Below, in pieces: positions 55,211 through 64,000 of a stretch of DNA of 64,000 bases. The notes under the pieces are model-generated. The model was given only the letters and a program-made list of their open reading frames with translations. It was not told where the DNA came from and searched no databases. The stretch's first letter is position 1; the number at the start of each line of letters is the position of its first letter. Position numbers and translations under genes: made by a program. The stretch is from Tranquillimonas alkanivorans (GTDB lineage Bacteria > Pseudomonadota > Alphaproteobacteria > Rhodobacterales > Rhodobacteraceae), in assembly GCF_900115595.1 (NCBI RefSeq), contig NZ_FOXA01000005.1, positions 176,538-240,537 on the forward strand. The letters are read 5' to 3'.

Positions 55211-56071
55211 ATGCCCAAGGCACCTTACCGTCTGTTCATGCCCGACGCGCGGACCACGAGCGTGATTTTCGCTTCGCCTCATTCGGGGCGCACGTACCCG
55301 GAATCGCTGATGCGGCAGACCGTTCTGGACGAGCGCGCGATTCGGTCGTCGGAGGATGCTTTCGTCGACATCCTGTTCGATTCTGCGCCCAGCGTCGGTG
55401 CGCCGCTTTTGGCGGCGACTGCGCCGCGTGCCTTCGTGGATCTAAACCGCGCGTCGGAAGAACTGGACCCGGCCTTGATCGACGGCGTTCGGCGCAACGC
55501 GCACAATCCGCGCGTGACCTCTGGGCTTGGCGTGGTGCCGCGCGTTGTGGCCAACGGGCGCGCGATCTATCGCGGCAAGATCACGCTCGACGAGGCGCGG
55601 GGTCGGATCCGGGATGTCTGGCGGCCCTACCACGCGGCGTTACAGGGTCTTCTGGACGAGGCGTTCCTTCAGTTCGGCGAGGCGATCCTGATCGACTGCC
55701 ATTCGATGCCGCACGAGGCGATCGAAAGCATCGGCACTCCCGCCAGTCGGCGGCCCGACGTGGTGCTGGGCGACCGCTTCGGGGCGGCGGCCGGGCTTGA
55801 GGTGGTGGACCGGATCGAGGCCGCCTTCGTCGGGGCGGGCCTGACGGTCGTGCGAAACGCGCCCTTCGCGGGTGCCTATGTCACGCAGCACTACGGGCGG
55901 CCGGCACGGCGTCAGCACGCTGTGCAGATCGAGATCGACCGGGCGCTTTACATGGACGAGCGCGCGATTTCACCAAGCGCCGATTTCCCGGCCTTCAAGC
56001 GGCTGATGGACGAGATTGTGGTCGACTTGGTGTCGCTCGGCGCGGCCGACATGCCGCTGGCTGCGGAGTAA
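55211..56071 (+). CDS. N-formylglutamate amidohydrolase
   Basis: A 286-residue N-formylglutamate deformylase family member: ASPHSGRTYPE (conserved His), SSEDAFVD (metal Glu/Asp), RAFVDLNR, ILIDCHSMPHEA and RQHAVQIEIDRALYMDE. The family removes formate from N-formylglutamate at the end of one histidine-degradation route. No hut genes are nearby, so its true substrate is inferred. The ribosome site AGGAGGAG precedes ATG 55211. It is divergent from tRNA-Val. Confidence 0.88.
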   Translation: MPKAPYRLFMPDARTTSVIFASPHSGRTYPESLMRQTVLDERAIRSSEDAFVDILFDSAPSVGAPLLAATAPRAFVDLNRASEELDPALIDGVRRNAHNPRVTSGLGVVPRVVANGRAIYRGKITLDEARGRIRDVWRPYHAALQGLLDEAFLQFGEAILIDCHSMPHEAIESIGTPASRRPDVVLGDRFGAAAGLEVVDRIEAAFVGAGLTVVRNAPFAGAYVTQHYGRPARRQHAVQIEIDRALYMDERAISPSADFPAFKRLMDEIVVDLVSLGAADMPLAAE

Positions 56072-56136
56072 GCGCCGCCGCCCGAGGAGCGATGCGGGAC
56101 CGAGGTGCGCCCGGCGCGTCCTGCGAACGCGTCACG

Positions 56137-57390
56137 TTACCTCAGTGCCCGGCCTTTCAGGATCGCGTCGTGCCCGAACCGGGCGCGGATGGCGTCGGCG
56201 GCACGTTCCGCCCCGGCGCGGCGGGCGGCGTCGGGGTCCAGAAGGTCGCCGGAGAGGTCGGCGGCCTCGGCCGGGCACAGCTCGGACAGGCCGACGCCCA
56301 GCAGGCGGAATGGCCCCCTGTCGCCGGCGTGAGCGAAGAGCGTGCGCGCCGTGCGGTAGATGCGGTCGGCCATCTGCGTGGGCTCGCGCAGTGCGTGGCG
56401 GCGGGTCAGCAGCGTGTGGTTCGCGCGCTTGAGCTTCAGCGTCACCACGCGCCCGGCGATGCCCTTGGCCTTTGCCCGGTCCGACACCTTCTCGGCCAGC
56501 CGCCAGACATGCCCGTCGAGGATGTCGGGATCGGCCGTGTCCTCGTGGAACGTGGTCTCGTTCGAGATGCCCTTCACCGGCGCGTGGGCCGAGACGCGGC
56601 GCTTGTCCTCGCCCCGCGCGAGGTGCCACAGGCGTTCGCCCATCGTGCCGAAGCGGTGCACCAGGTCGCGCTTCTCCCAACGCAGCAGGTCGTCGAAGGT
56701 GCGGATACCCGCGCGGTCCAGCGCCGCTTGGCTGGTGTGTCCCACGCCCCAGATCAGGCTCACGGGCTTGTCGCGCAGGAACTCTGCCGTCTCGGCCCGT
56801 CCGATGATCGAAAAGCCGCGCGGCTTGTCGAGGTCCGAGGCGACCTTGGCGAGGAACTTGTTGTGCGACAGGCCGATCGAGCCGGTGATCCCCAGTTCGT
56901 CCTGCATCCGGCGCACCAGCCGGGCCAGCATGACGGCGGGCGATGCGCCGTGCAGCCGGGCCGTGCCCGACAGGTCCATGAACGCCTCGTCGAGCGAAAG
57001 CGGCTCGACCACCGGCGTCAGCTCGTCCATCATCGCGCGGACCTGGCGGGAGACTTCGACGTAAACCTCCATTCGTCCCTTCACGACGACGGCCTCTGGG
57101 CACAGCCGCAGCGCCTGGAACATTGGCATGGCCGAGCGGACGCCCTTGATGCGGGCGATGTAGCAGGCGGTCGAGACGACGCCGCGCCGGCCGCCTCCGA
57201 TGATGACCGGCTTGTCGCGCAGCTCGGGGTTGTCGCGCTTCTCGACCGAGGCGTAGAACGCGTCGCAGTCCATGTGCGCGACCGATAGATCGAAAAGCTC
57301 CGGATGCGACAGCACGCGCGGGCTGCGGCAGGCGGGGCAGCGCCGGCCGGCGTCGAAGGTGCTCAGGCAGTCTCGGCAGAGGGCGGGCAT
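56137..57390 (-). CDS. dinB: DNA polymerase IV (Y family)
   Basis: A 417-residue Y-family polymerase. The catalytic carboxylates are in AHMDCDAFYASVEK (about residue 41) and PLSLDEAFMDLSG (about 133). Little-finger residues follow in the C-terminal third (ETTFHEDTADPD). An N-terminal extension CRDCLSTF...RCPACRSPR makes a CxxC-x9-CxxC zinc ribbon, seen in several Rhodobacterales relatives but not in E. coli DinB. ATG 57390 gives this extension. It copies past lesions with low fidelity. Confidence 0.93.
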   Translation of the reverse strand: MPALCRDCLSTFDAGRRCPACRSPRVLSHPELFDLSVAHMDCDAFYASVEKRDNPELRDKPVIIGGGRRGVVSTACYIARIKGVRSAMPMFQALRLCPEAVVVKGRMEVYVEVSRQVRAMMDELTPVVEPLSLDEAFMDLSGTARLHGASPAVMLARLVRRMQDELGITGSIGLSHNKFLAKVASDLDKPRGFSIIGRAETAEFLRDKPVSLIWGVGHTSQAALDRAGIRTFDDLLRWEKRDLVHRFGTMGERLWHLARGEDKRRVSAHAPVKGISNETTFHEDTADPDILDGHVWRLAEKVSDRAKAKGIAGRVVTLKLKRANHTLLTRRHALREPTQMADRIYRTARTLFAHAGDRGPFRLLGVGLSELCPAEAADLSGDLLDPDAARRAGAERAADAIRARFGHDAILKGRALR

Positions 57391-57443
57391 GGACGTGCTG
57401 GGGATTCCGGATCGGGCTTCATTGTAATCCGGGGGCGGTGCGG

Positions 57444-57884
57444 ATGACAGAGACCTTCGACGGCGCGAAGCTCGCGATCTTGTGCGGCTCGTCTGTCGTG
57501 ACGCTGCTGCGCGACGACATCCCCGGCATCGTCTACCCCGGCCATTGGGACCTGCCCGGCGGCGGGCGCGAGGGCGGCGAGGCGCCGCTGGCCTGCGCCC
57601 TTCGGGAGACGGAAGAGGAAGTTGGCCTGCGCGTGCCGGAATCGGCAGTCGTCTGGGGCCGGGCGTTCGACCGGCCTGAGGGACTGCGGCAATGGCTGTT
57701 CGTGGCCGAGATGCCGGACCTTGCCGTCTCGGAACTGCGTCTGGGCGACGAGGGGCAGCGGTGGGAGCTGATGCCGCTCGACCGCTTCCTCGGGATGCCG
57801 AACGCCGTGCCGCACCTGAAGGCGCGGCTCGCCGTTTACCTTGACGAGGTCGGGCGCGCTCAGGCGCCGCGCAGTTCGTTCTGA
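57444..57884 (+). CDS. Nudix hydrolase
   Basis: A 146-residue Nudix protein with the box GGREGGEAPLACALRETEEEVGL near residue 38 (Gly-x5-Glu-x7-Arg-Glu-x-x-Glu-Glu-x-Gly pattern with REx2EE intact). The substrate could be a nucleoside diphosphate derivative or damaged nucleotide. ATG 57444 is used; a GTG at 57438 is in frame. The last 25 bases overlap the convergent pyrF gene. Confidence 0.85.
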   Translation: MTETFDGAKLAILCGSSVVTLLRDDIPGIVYPGHWDLPGGGREGGEAPLACALRETEEEVGLRVPESAVVWGRAFDRPEGLRQWLFVAEMPDLAVSELRLGDEGQRWELMPLDRFLGMPNAVPHLKARLAVYLDEVGRAQAPRSSF

Positions 57885-58555
57885 ATGGCTTGTGCGGCCG
57901 CGTGCGGATCGTCCGCCTGCCAGACGGGTCGGCCGACCACGATGTGGTCCGCGCCGTCGGCAATGGCGCGGGCGGGCGTAGCCACGCGCTTCTGATCGCC
58001 GAGGGACGCACCGGCGGGGCGGACGCCGGGGGTGACGATCAATTTGCCCTCGGCCTCGGGCAGGGCGCGGATCGCGGCGGCTTCCTGCGGAGAGGCGATG
58101 ACGCCGTGCGCCCCGGCCTCGAACGCCGCGGCGGCGCGGTCGAGCACGAGATCGGCGACCTTGCCCTCGCGGATCAGGCAGGCGTCGAGGTCGTCGCGGT
58201 CGAGCGAGGTCAGGATGGTCACCGCCAGGATCTTCGTCTGCGATCCGCCCGCGCCCTCGCGCGCGGCGCGCACGACGTGGGGGTCGCCGTGCACGGTCAG
58301 GAAGTCGAGGTCGAACTGCGCCAGCCCACGCACCGCCGCCTCGACCGTCGCACCGATGTCGAACAGTTTCATGTCCAGGAAGATGCGCTTGCCGTGCTCG
58401 GTCTTGAGTTCGTTGGCCAGCGCCAGGCCGCCGCCGGTCAGCATCCCCAGCCCGATCTTGTAGAAGCTTGCCGCGTCTCCGATCTGGCGCGTCAGTTCCA
58501 GGCCGGTCAGCGCATCGGCCACATCGAGGGCCACGATCAGGCGGTCATCGGTCAT
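57860..58555 (-). CDS. pyrF: Orotidine 5'-phosphate decarboxylase
   Basis: PyrF makes UMP from OMP, the last step of pyrimidine synthesis. The 231-residue protein shows LIVALDVAD, the phosphate/base site YKIGLGMLTG, and the catalytic Asp-Lys-Asp set in FLDMKLFDIG, then VTPGVRP and GADHIVVGRPVWQA (phosphate loop). An ATG at 58555 starts the family sequence; the frame continues upstream without it. Converges with the Nudix gene by 25 bases. Confidence 0.95.
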   Translation of the reverse strand: MTDDRLIVALDVADALTGLELTRQIGDAASFYKIGLGMLTGGGLALANELKTEHGKRIFLDMKLFDIGATVEAAVRGLAQFDLDFLTVHGDPHVVRAAREGAGGSQTKILAVTILTSLDRDDLDACLIREGKVADLVLDRAAAAFEAGAHGVIASPQEAAAIRALPEAEGKLIVTPGVRPAGASLGDQKRVATPARAIADGADHIVVGRPVWQADDPHAAAQAIQNELRGA

Positions 58556-58674
58556 CTTCGGTCTCCCCGGCTCAGTCCGCACGTCCCTGCCGCATCCTGA
58601 CGCGGCGGGCAAGCGCCTTGGAACCTGCGCCTTGGCGCCTTGTTGGCCAGATGAACCTAAAAAGGAGTTGGACG

Positions 58675-59253
58675 ATGGCTGGATTCGATCCTTCGGACAA
58701 GCGCAAGAAGGGTAAGACGCCGCTGGGGCCGTTCCTGATCGCGCTCGTGCTCGTCGTCGGTGCCATCGCGATCTATTTCGTCGTGATCGGCGAGACGCCG
58801 GAAAGCGAACCCGAAACCACGGGCGAAATCGTGCAGGATCGGCCCACCGGGGCCGGAACCGTGCCCGAAGAGCCCGCGGACCCGCTGATCGGTGGTGCGA
58901 CCGACGAACTGGACGACGTGGAGCCCGCCGCGCCGGGCGAAGACCAGATTCCGGCGCAGGAGGTCATCGAGGACGTGCCAGCCGAGGAGGAAGAGACGTT
59001 CATCGAGGAGACCGAGGAGGTCATTCCGTCAGCTGACGATCCCGCCATCGAGGGCGCCGAGGAGGAATTCCTGCTCGAGGAGGATGACGGCCCGACCCTC
59101 GACGAAGAGGGCGGAGGTACGCCCGAGACGAACGAGCTGGTCGTCGATCCGAACGACGGCGCGCCGATCGACCCGGACGGTGGTGCCGACCCGTTCGTGC
59201 CTACGGACTCCGGCCCGGAAGGCCGCGATGAGGCTCCGCTGACGCCCGAGTGA
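58675..59253 (+). CDS. Acidic single-pass membrane protein of unknown function
   Basis: A 192-residue protein: basic N-terminus (DPSDKRKKGKT), one membrane segment (FLIALVLVVGAIAIYFVVIG, about 18-38), then about 150 residues of low-complexity acidic sequence (EEEETFIEETEEVIPSADDP, DEEGGGTPETNELVVDPNDG) rich in Glu, Asp, Pro and Gly. The tail is probably disordered and periplasmic, by the positive-inside rule. AAAGGAG lies before ATG 58675. No family is recognised. Confidence 0.75.
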   Translation: MAGFDPSDKRKKGKTPLGPFLIALVLVVGAIAIYFVVIGETPESEPETTGEIVQDRPTGAGTVPEEPADPLIGGATDELDDVEPAAPGEDQIPAQEVIEDVPAEEEETFIEETEEVIPSADDPAIEGAEEEFLLEEDDGPTLDEEGGGTPETNELVVDPNDGAPIDPDGGADPFVPTDSGPEGRDEAPLTPE

Positions 59254-59276
59254 TTTCACGACGAACCTTCGCAGGA

Positions 59277-59393
59277 ACGGGCGGCCTTCGGGTCGCCTGT
59301 TCGCGTTTCGGGGGCGCCCACCCGCTCGCGCGCGTGCGCGGGCGACAAATACAGAAAACGCCCGCCGGCGTTTCCGTCGGCAGGCGTCGTTTT
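59277..59393 (+). terminator. Two hairpins after the acidic protein gene
   Basis: A 10-bp stem with a TTCG tetraloop (59277-59300) is followed by a longer imperfect hairpin at 59355-59393 (AAAACG...CGTTTT ends, so usable in both directions). Together they separate this gene from the convergent 78-residue ORF. Confidence 0.6.
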
Positions 59394-59439
59394 GTGCAGG
59401 GCGGGCTTGGACCCGCCGGTTCAGTGAGTGATGCGCGCC

Positions 59440-59676
59440 TCAGGCAGCGAGGCGCAGGGTGCGGCCCTGAGGGAGCCGGCGGGCCAGGCGCGCCGCGTCC
59501 CGAAGGATGCGGACGCGCAAGGATTCAGAGCCGCGAGCGGGCACGTTCGTGCGCAGCCGTATGGCATGCGGCGGCTGGCCCGAGCGCGTCTTGGCCAGCA
59601 GCGCGACTTCCGCTTCGACGCGGCCGAAGTCCCGGTCGCGGCGGGCGTGGGTGATTTCGCTGTCGAGGATGAACAT
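59440..59676 (-). CDS. Small basic protein of unknown function
   Basis: A 78-residue Arg-rich protein starting MFILDSEITHARRDRDFG, with a basic C-terminus (RDAARLARRLPQGRTLRL). A strong AGGAGG ribosome site precedes ATG 59676. It could bind nucleic acid, but no motif proves this. It is divergent from clpB, sharing a 184-base gap. Confidence 0.6.
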   Translation of the reverse strand: MFILDSEITHARRDRDFGRVEAEVALLAKTRSGQPPHAIRLRTNVPARGSESLRVRILRDAARLARRLPQGRTLRLAA

Positions 59677-59755
59677 GCCTGCCTCCTTAAATGCTTGGCA
59701 CGTCAACAGCCGCTGTTGTGGATAAGTTTCATCACGATCTTCCCGCTCTCGGAAG

Positions 59756-59784
59756 CTTGAACGCCGACGCGGCGCTTACCATCT
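59756..59784 (+). promoter_or_regulatory. Heat-shock (sigma-32/RpoH-type) promoter of clpB
   Basis: CTTGAA (59756-59761), 15 bases, then TACCATCT (59777-59784), close to the RpoH consensus CTTGAA-N13/15-CCCCATNT (six of eight in the -10). Start near 59790, leader about 70 bases. Confidence 0.65.
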
Positions 59785-59860
59785 GGAGTCGCGAAGGCCC
59801 GACCCTGGGACGCTGCCGAGCAGGTCCCGCACATCCGGGCGCTTGTAAAAGGAGAAGACG

Positions 59861-62479
59861 ATGAACTTGGAGAAGTTCACCGAGCGGTCGCGCGGGTTTA
59901 TTCAGGCCGCGCAGACCATCGCACTGCGCGAGAGCCACCAAAGGCTCGCTCCCGAACACATCCTCAAGGCGCTGATGGACGACGAGCAGGGGCTCGCGTC
60001 TAACCTCATCAAGCGCGCGGGCGGATCGCCCGAGCGAGTGGTCGAGGCAGTGGACGTGTCGCTCGCGAAGATGCCGAAGGTCTCGGGCGATGCCGGGCAG
60101 GTTTACCTGGACGGGCAGACCGCGAAGGTTCTGGACGAGGCCGAGAAGCTGGCAAAGAAGGCCGGCGACAGCTTCGTTCCGGTCGAGCGCATCCTGACGG
60201 CGCTCGCCATGGTTCGGTCGAAGGCCAAGGATGCGCTGGACGCGGGCGCGGTCAACGCCCAGGCGCTGAACGCCGCCATCAACGATCTGCGCAAGGGTCG
60301 GACAGCCGACACGGCCAGCGCCGAGGAAGGGTATGATGCGCTGAAGAAGTACGCGCGTGACCTGACCGAGGCCGCCGAGCAGGGCAAGATCGACCCGATC
60401 ATCGGCCGCGACGACGAGATCCGCCGCACCATGCAGGTGCTCAGCCGCCGGACGAAGAACAACCCGGTGCTGATCGGCGAACCCGGCGTCGGCAAGACGG
60501 CCATCGCCGAGGGCCTCGCCTTGCGCATCGTCAACGGCGACGTGCCCGAGAGCCTGCGCAACAAGAAGCTCATGGCGCTCGACATGGGCGCGCTGATCGC
60601 GGGCGCGAAGTATCGCGGCGAATTCGAAGAGCGTCTGAAGGCCGTCCTCAACGAGATCACCGCCGCGGCGGGCGAGATCATCCTGTTCATCGACGAGATG
60701 CACACGCTCGTGGGCGCGGGCAAGACGGACGGCGCGATGGACGCAGCCAACCTGATCAAGCCGGCCCTGGCGCGGGGTGAGCTGCACTGCGTGGGCGCGA
60801 CCACGCTCGATGAGTACCGCAAGTACGTCGAGAAGGACGCGGCCTTGGCGCGGAGGTTCCAGCCGCTCGTGGTCGACGAGCCGACGGTCGAAGACACGGT
60901 CTCGATCCTGCGCGGCCTGAAAGAGAAGTACGAACTGCACCACGGCGTTCGGATCTCGGACTCGGCGCTGGTGTCGGCCGCGACGCTCTCGCATCGCTAC
61001 ATCACCGACCGCTTCCTGCCGGACAAGGCAATCGACCTGGTGGACGAGGCGGCGAGCCGCCTGCGCATGGAGGTCGACTCGAAGCCCGAGGCGCTGGACG
61101 CGCTCGACCGCGACATCCTGCAAAAGCAGATCGAGGCCGAGGCGCTGCGCAAGGAAGAGGACCAGGCGTCGAAGGACCGGCTCGAGAAGCTTGAAAAAGA
61201 GCTGTCGGACCTGCAGGAGCAGTCGGCCGAGATGACCGCCAAGTGGCAGGCCGAGCGCGACAAGCTGAACTCGGCCCGCGAGCTGAAGGAGCAGCTGGAC
61301 CGCGCCCGCGCGGACCTCGAGATCGCCAAGCGCGAGGGCAACCTCGCGAAGGCCGGGGAGCTGTCCTATGGCATCATCCCGCAGCTCGAGAAGCAGCTGG
61401 GCGAGGCCGAGGCGCGCGAGGACGACGGCGTGATGGTCGAGGAGGCCGTGCGCCCCGAGCAGATCGCGAGCGTGGTCGAGCGGTGGACCGGCATCCCGAT
61501 GTCCAAGATGCTCGAGGGTGAGCGCGAGAAGCTCTTGCGCATGGAAGAGGGCCTGCACAAGCGGGTCGTCGGGCAGAATACGGCCGTCACCGCCGTGGCC
61601 AACGCCGTGCGCCGGGCGCGTGCGGGGCTCAACGACGAGAACCGTCCGCTGGGCTCGTTCCTGTTCCTCGGCCCCACCGGCGTCGGCAAGACAGAACTGA
61701 CCAAGGCGCTGGCCGAGTTCCTGTTCGACGACGACAGCGCAATGGTGCGCATCGACATGAGCGAGTTCATGGAGAAGCACTCCGTCGCCCGCCTGATCGG
61801 TGCGCCTCCGGGCTATGTCGGCTATGACGAAGGCGGCGTGCTGACCGAGGCCGTGCGCCGGCGGCCCTACCAGGTCGTGCTGTTCGACGAGGTCGAGAAG
61901 GCGCACCCGGACGTGTTCAACGTCCTGCTGCAGGTGCTCGACGACGGGATGCTGACCGACGGTCAGGGTCACCATGTCGACTTCAAGCAGACGCTGATCG
62001 TGCTGACCTCGAACCTCGGGTCGCAGGCGCTGTCGCAATTGCCCGAGGGGGCGGATGCCTCGCAGGCCAAGCGTGACGTGATGGACGCCGTGCGGGCGCA
62101 TTTCCGGCCCGAGTTCCTGAACCGGCTGGACGAGACGATAATCTTCGACCGCCTCCACCGCGAGGACATGGCGGGGATCGTCGATATCCAGCTCGCCCGC
62201 CTGCAAAAGCGGCTGGCCGGGCGCAAGATCACGCTCGAACTCGCCGATGCGGCGAAGAAGTGGCTGGCCGACGAGGGCTACGACCCGGTCTTCGGCGCCC
62301 GCCCGCTCAAGCGCGTGATTCAGCGCGCGCTGCAGGACGAGCTGGCCGAGATGCTGTTGGCCGGCGATGTCGGCGACGGCGACACGGTGCAGGTGAAGGC
62401 CGGGGCCGACGGGCTGATCGTTGGCGACCACGTGGCGCCGTCGAACCGGCGCCCGCCACAAGATGCGGTGCTGCACTGA
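59861..62479 (+). CDS. clpB: ATP-dependent disaggregase ClpB
   Basis: ClpB dissolves protein aggregates with DnaK. The 872-residue protein has the N-terminal Clp-N domain ([18 protein letters not shown]), NBD1 with [10 protein letters not shown] (about residue 207) and [13 protein letters not shown], the coiled middle domain (about 410-525), and NBD2 with [10 protein letters not shown] (about 606) and [12 protein letters not shown]. It lacks a ClpP-binding loop, which sets it apart from ClpA/ClpX. AAAAGGAG precedes the ATG; a heat-shock promoter lies upstream and a terminator follows. Confidence 0.97.
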   Translation: MNLEKFTERSRGFIQAAQTIALRESHQRLAPEHILKALMDDEQGLASNLIKRAGGSPERVVEAVDVSLAKMPKVSGDAGQVYLDGQTAKVLDEAEKLAKKAGDSFVPVERILTALAMVRSKAKDALDAGAVNAQALNAAINDLRKGRTADTASAEEGYDALKKYARDLTEAAEQGKIDPIIGRDDEIRRTMQVLSRRTKNNPVLIGEPGVGKTAIAEGLALRIVNGDVPESLRNKKLMALDMGALIAGAKYRGEFEERLKAVLNEITAAAGEIILFIDEMHTLVGAGKTDGAMDAANLIKPALARGELHCVGATTLDEYRKYVEKDAALARRFQPLVVDEPTVEDTVSILRGLKEKYELHHGVRISDSALVSAATLSHRYITDRFLPDKAIDLVDEAASRLRMEVDSKPEALDALDRDILQKQIEAEALRKEEDQASKDRLEKLEKELSDLQEQSAEMTAKWQAERDKLNSARELKEQLDRARADLEIAKREGNLAKAGELSYGIIPQLEKQLGEAEAREDDGVMVEEAVRPEQIASVVERWTGIPMSKMLEGEREKLLRMEEGLHKRVVGQNTAVTAVANAVRRARAGLNDENRPLGSFLFLGPTGVGKTELTKALAEFLFDDDSAMVRIDMSEFMEKHSVARLIGAPPGYVGYDEGGVLTEAVRRRPYQVVLFDEVEKAHPDVFNVLLQVLDDGMLTDGQGHHVDFKQTLIVLTSNLGSQALSQLPEGADASQAKRDVMDAVRAHFRPEFLNRLDETIIFDRLHREDMAGIVDIQLARLQKRLAGRKITLELADAAKKWLADEGYDPVFGARPLKRVIQRALQDELAEMLLAGDVGDGDTVQVKAGADGLIVGDHVAPSNRRPPQDAVLH

Positions 62480-62497
62480 GCCAGCCCCGTACAGGAA

Positions 62498-62527
62498 GGG
62501 CCCCGCCGATCGGCGGGGCCCCTTTTT
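62498..62527 (+). terminator. Rho-independent terminator of clpB
   Basis: A 10-bp GC stem GGGCCCCGCC (62498-62507) with loop GATC is followed by CTTTTTATTT. Strong terminator in the clpB direction; the fasciclin gene converges with it. Confidence 0.92.
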
Positions 62528-62572
62528 ATTTCTAATAAGGATCGGAGGGCCGAGCAGCCCGCCGAATGCGTT

Positions 62573-63067
62573 TTACATCGACTCCCCGGGCATCAGCACC
62601 GAGTCGATCACGTGGATGACGCCGTTCGACGCCTCGATGTCGGCGGTGGTGACGGTCGCGCCGTTCACCATCACGGTGTCGCCGTCGATGCTGATCTCGA
62701 TCGGCTCGCCGTTGACGGTCTCGGCCGTCATGCCGTCGCTCAGGTCGCCAGACATCACGCTGCCCGGCACCACGTGGTAGGTCAGGATCGACGTCAGCTG
62801 GTCCGTATCTTCAAGCAGACCCTCGACGGTCCCCTCCGGCAGCGCCTCGAAGGCGGCGTCCGTCGGCGCGAAGACAGTGAACGGGCCTTCACCCTTCAGT
62901 GTCTCGACCAGCCCGGCCGCTTCCAGGGCCGTGGCGAGCGTCGTGAAGTTGCCTGCCTCCACGGCGGTGTCGACGATGTCCATGCCGTCCATGCTGTGCT
63001 CGGCGGCCAGCACCGGTGTAGCCATGGCGGTCGCGGCGGTGAGTGCGATGAACGTTCTGCGGATCAT
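62573..63067 (-). CDS. Fasciclin (FAS1) domain secreted protein
   Basis: A 164-residue protein with signal peptide ([20 protein letters not shown]) and one FAS1 domain: the H1 and H2 motifs are [17 protein letters not shown] and [17 protein letters not shown]1 domains mediate adhesion or matrix binding in bacteria, including biofilm. The start ATG 63067 has GGGAGAC upstream. Converges with clpB. Confidence 0.92.
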   Translation of the reverse strand: MIRRTFIALTAATAMATPVLAAEHSMDGMDIVDTAVEAGNFTTLATALEAAGLVETLKGEGPFTVFAPTDAAFEALPEGTVEGLLEDTDQLTSILTYHVVPGSVMSGDLSDGMTAETVNGEPIEISIDGDTVMVNGATVTTADIEASNGVIHVIDSVLMPGESM

Positions 63068-63465
63068 GTGTGTCTCCCTTTTGAAGAATGCCGTTGATCG
63101 ACATCGCAGTGTGCTACGGCGGGAGAGGCGTGGCGGATGACCGGGATCCGGCGCCGAGGCCGCAAAGATTTCCTTGACGTAAACAGCCGAAGGCCTAAGC
63201 CGCGTCGACTTTGCCTTTCCAGTCACGGCTGCGTTGGAGCGTGTGATCGCGCGTGAGCGAGGGTGGAGCCTCGGGCTGGTTCGAGCCGCCTGATTCCGGG
63301 GGGCATCGCGGCTCCGGCGCAGTTCGTGCCCAGTGCCGGCTCAGGCCTCGGGAAGAAGCTTGCGACCTTCCCCTGTGGCCAGCTTCCGAAAATTTCCAGA
63401 GGAGGGCACTCAACGGTCACGATCTGTCGTTTCGCAAAAAGTTGGTGTTTTTCGCCAGAAAGCGC

Positions 63466-63494
63466 TTGCGGGGTGTGGGTGTGATCCGTAAATA
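63466..63494 (+). promoter_or_regulatory. rRNA operon promoter
   Basis: TTGCGG (63466-63471), 17 bases, then TAAATA (63489-63494), preceded by A- and T-rich stretches (about 63430-63460) fit for an UP element. It lies about 395 bases before the 16S rRNA. The region 63068-63890 otherwise has no gene; an open frame at 63223-63804 is the leader read backwards and is rejected. Confidence 0.6.
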
Positions 63495-63641
63495 GCCCCT
63501 CACCGGCGGCGCTGAGGCGCTGGCGGGCGTCAGACGGGGCGGCGACGCGGGAGCGGGCTGCAGACGAGGCGGATTTTCGGGAGATGGGGCAGGCGGGCGC
63601 GCCGGACGAGTTAGGGCGCAGTCGGTCGGTTTTGTCTCTCG

Positions 63642-63653
63642 TGCTCTTTGACA
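63642..63653 (+). promoter_or_regulatory. boxA antitermination site in the rRNA leader
   Basis: TGCTCTTTGACA matches the rrn boxA consensus (TGCTCTTTAACA) with one change, about 235 bases before the 16S 5' end. It would recruit NusB-NusE to prevent early termination of rRNA transcription. Confidence 0.7.
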
Positions 63654-63890
63654 TCGCTGGTGACTGAAGAGATATGCGGGCGGTTTGGTCCAGATCGATG
63701 GATCGACGCTCTGTATATCGGCTTCCTAGGCTTCGGCCGATGATGGAAGTGTCAGCTTCACTGTCTTGAGTGAGGTTTCGGTTCTCTTCGGAGGAACGGA
63801 GCACAGTCAGACAGAGACTATCCCGGTCCTAGCCGGCCGGGATGATGTGCAGAGGTTCGACTGTCAAGGATACGCTCGCAAGGGCGTTTC

Positions 63891-64000
63891 AACTTGAGAG
63901 TTTGATCCTGGCTCAGAACGAACGCTGGCGGCAGGCCTAACACATGCAAGTCGAGCGAAGCCTTCGGGCTTAGCGGCGGACGGGTGAGTAACGCGTGGGA
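63891..64000 (+). rRNA. rrs: 16S ribosomal RNA, 5' end (partial)
   Basis: AACTTGAGAGTTTGATCCTGGCTCAG starts the 16S gene (AGAGTTTGATC is the universal 27F site), followed by AACGAACGCTGGCGGCAGGCCTAACACATGCAAGTCGAGCG. The GGCAGGCCTAACACATGCAAGTCGAGCGAAG stretch and the short variable region are alphaproteobacterial. About 110 bases are within the window; the rest is beyond the edge. Confidence 0.97.

Noticed and set aside
59732..62476. 914-residue open frame antisense to clpB
   Set aside because: Shadow of clpB; composition and lack of motifs show it is not coding.
63223..63804. 193-residue frame on the minus strand in the rRNA leader region
   Set aside because: Spans the rrn promoter and boxA; Ser/Arg-rich with no ribosome site or motif.

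Overview
The window is a GC-rich stretch of chromosome from an alphaproteobacterium, almost certainly a member of the Rhodobacterales (Roseobacter/Rhodobacter group). Reasons: several gene orders that I recognise from that group (RsmB methyltransferase - heparinase-like - purH - lspA - DUF3035 lipoprotein - paired M16 peptidases - mutL; TauE - TIGR02186; rpoE-chrR divergent from an FAD oxidoreductase/DUF1365/SDR operon), an HvrA-type H-NS protein, crotonyl-CoA carboxylase/reductase and ethylmalonyl-CoA mutase, an Irr-type iron box, and the alphaproteobacterial start of a 16S rRNA at the right-hand edge. Species cannot be named from the sequence alone.

Layout. 1-12.3 kb: housekeeping genes on the plus strand (rRNA methylation, purine synthesis, lipoprotein processing, two M16 peptidases, mismatch repair, RmuC). 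12.3-14.6 kb: a thioredoxin 2, then a visibly AT-richer DUF262/HNH gene that looks acquired and truncated at its 5' end. 14.6-22.7 kb: EttA, a PerM-type transporter, an aldo/keto reductase, NadD, PBP4, then an Irr-box-controlled nfu-tsaB-rimI operon. 22.7-28.6 kb: a complete nucleoside-type BMP ABC transporter ending in purine-nucleoside phosphorylase. 28.9-33.8 kb: TauE/TIGR02186 pair, a RecD-like helicase and a quorum-sensing cassette (small ORF, luxR, luxI). 33.9-38.8 kb: ccr, an acyltransferase and ecm, i.e. core steps of the ethylmalonyl-CoA pathway. 39-43.3 kb: H-NS-like protein, a second (DeoD) phosphorylase, small lipoprotein, DUF1989 protein, an orphan ParA, cold-shock protein and a DUF4168 protein. 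43.3-47.7 kb: singlet-oxygen sigma factor RpoE, its anti-sigma ChrR, and a divergent three-gene operon, with RpoE-type promoters readable on both sides. 47.7-64 kb: saccharopine dehydrogenase, a molybdenum formate dehydrogenase with an unknown small downstream gene, an endonuclease III-like protein, a caspase-fold protein lacking its catalytic pair, L36, tRNA-Val, N-formylglutamate amidohydrolase, Pol IV, Nudix, PyrF, ClpB with a heat-shock promoter, a fasciclin protein, and the promoter, boxA leader and first ~110 bases of an rRNA operon.

The most informative regulatory signals are the TGATCC-N18-TAAGA promoter of rpoE, the Irr box just upstream of a TTGACA promoter at nfu, a hairpin that buries the luxI ribosome binding site, a dyad that pairs with the cold-shock gene's ribosome binding site, and two families of dispersed palindromic elements in the gaps between genes. 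I did not find a clearly new multi-gene system. The best candidates for unexplained biology are the DUF262 gene, the small ORF overlapping luxR, the degenerate caspase protein, and the formate dehydrogenase with its uncharacterised neighbour.
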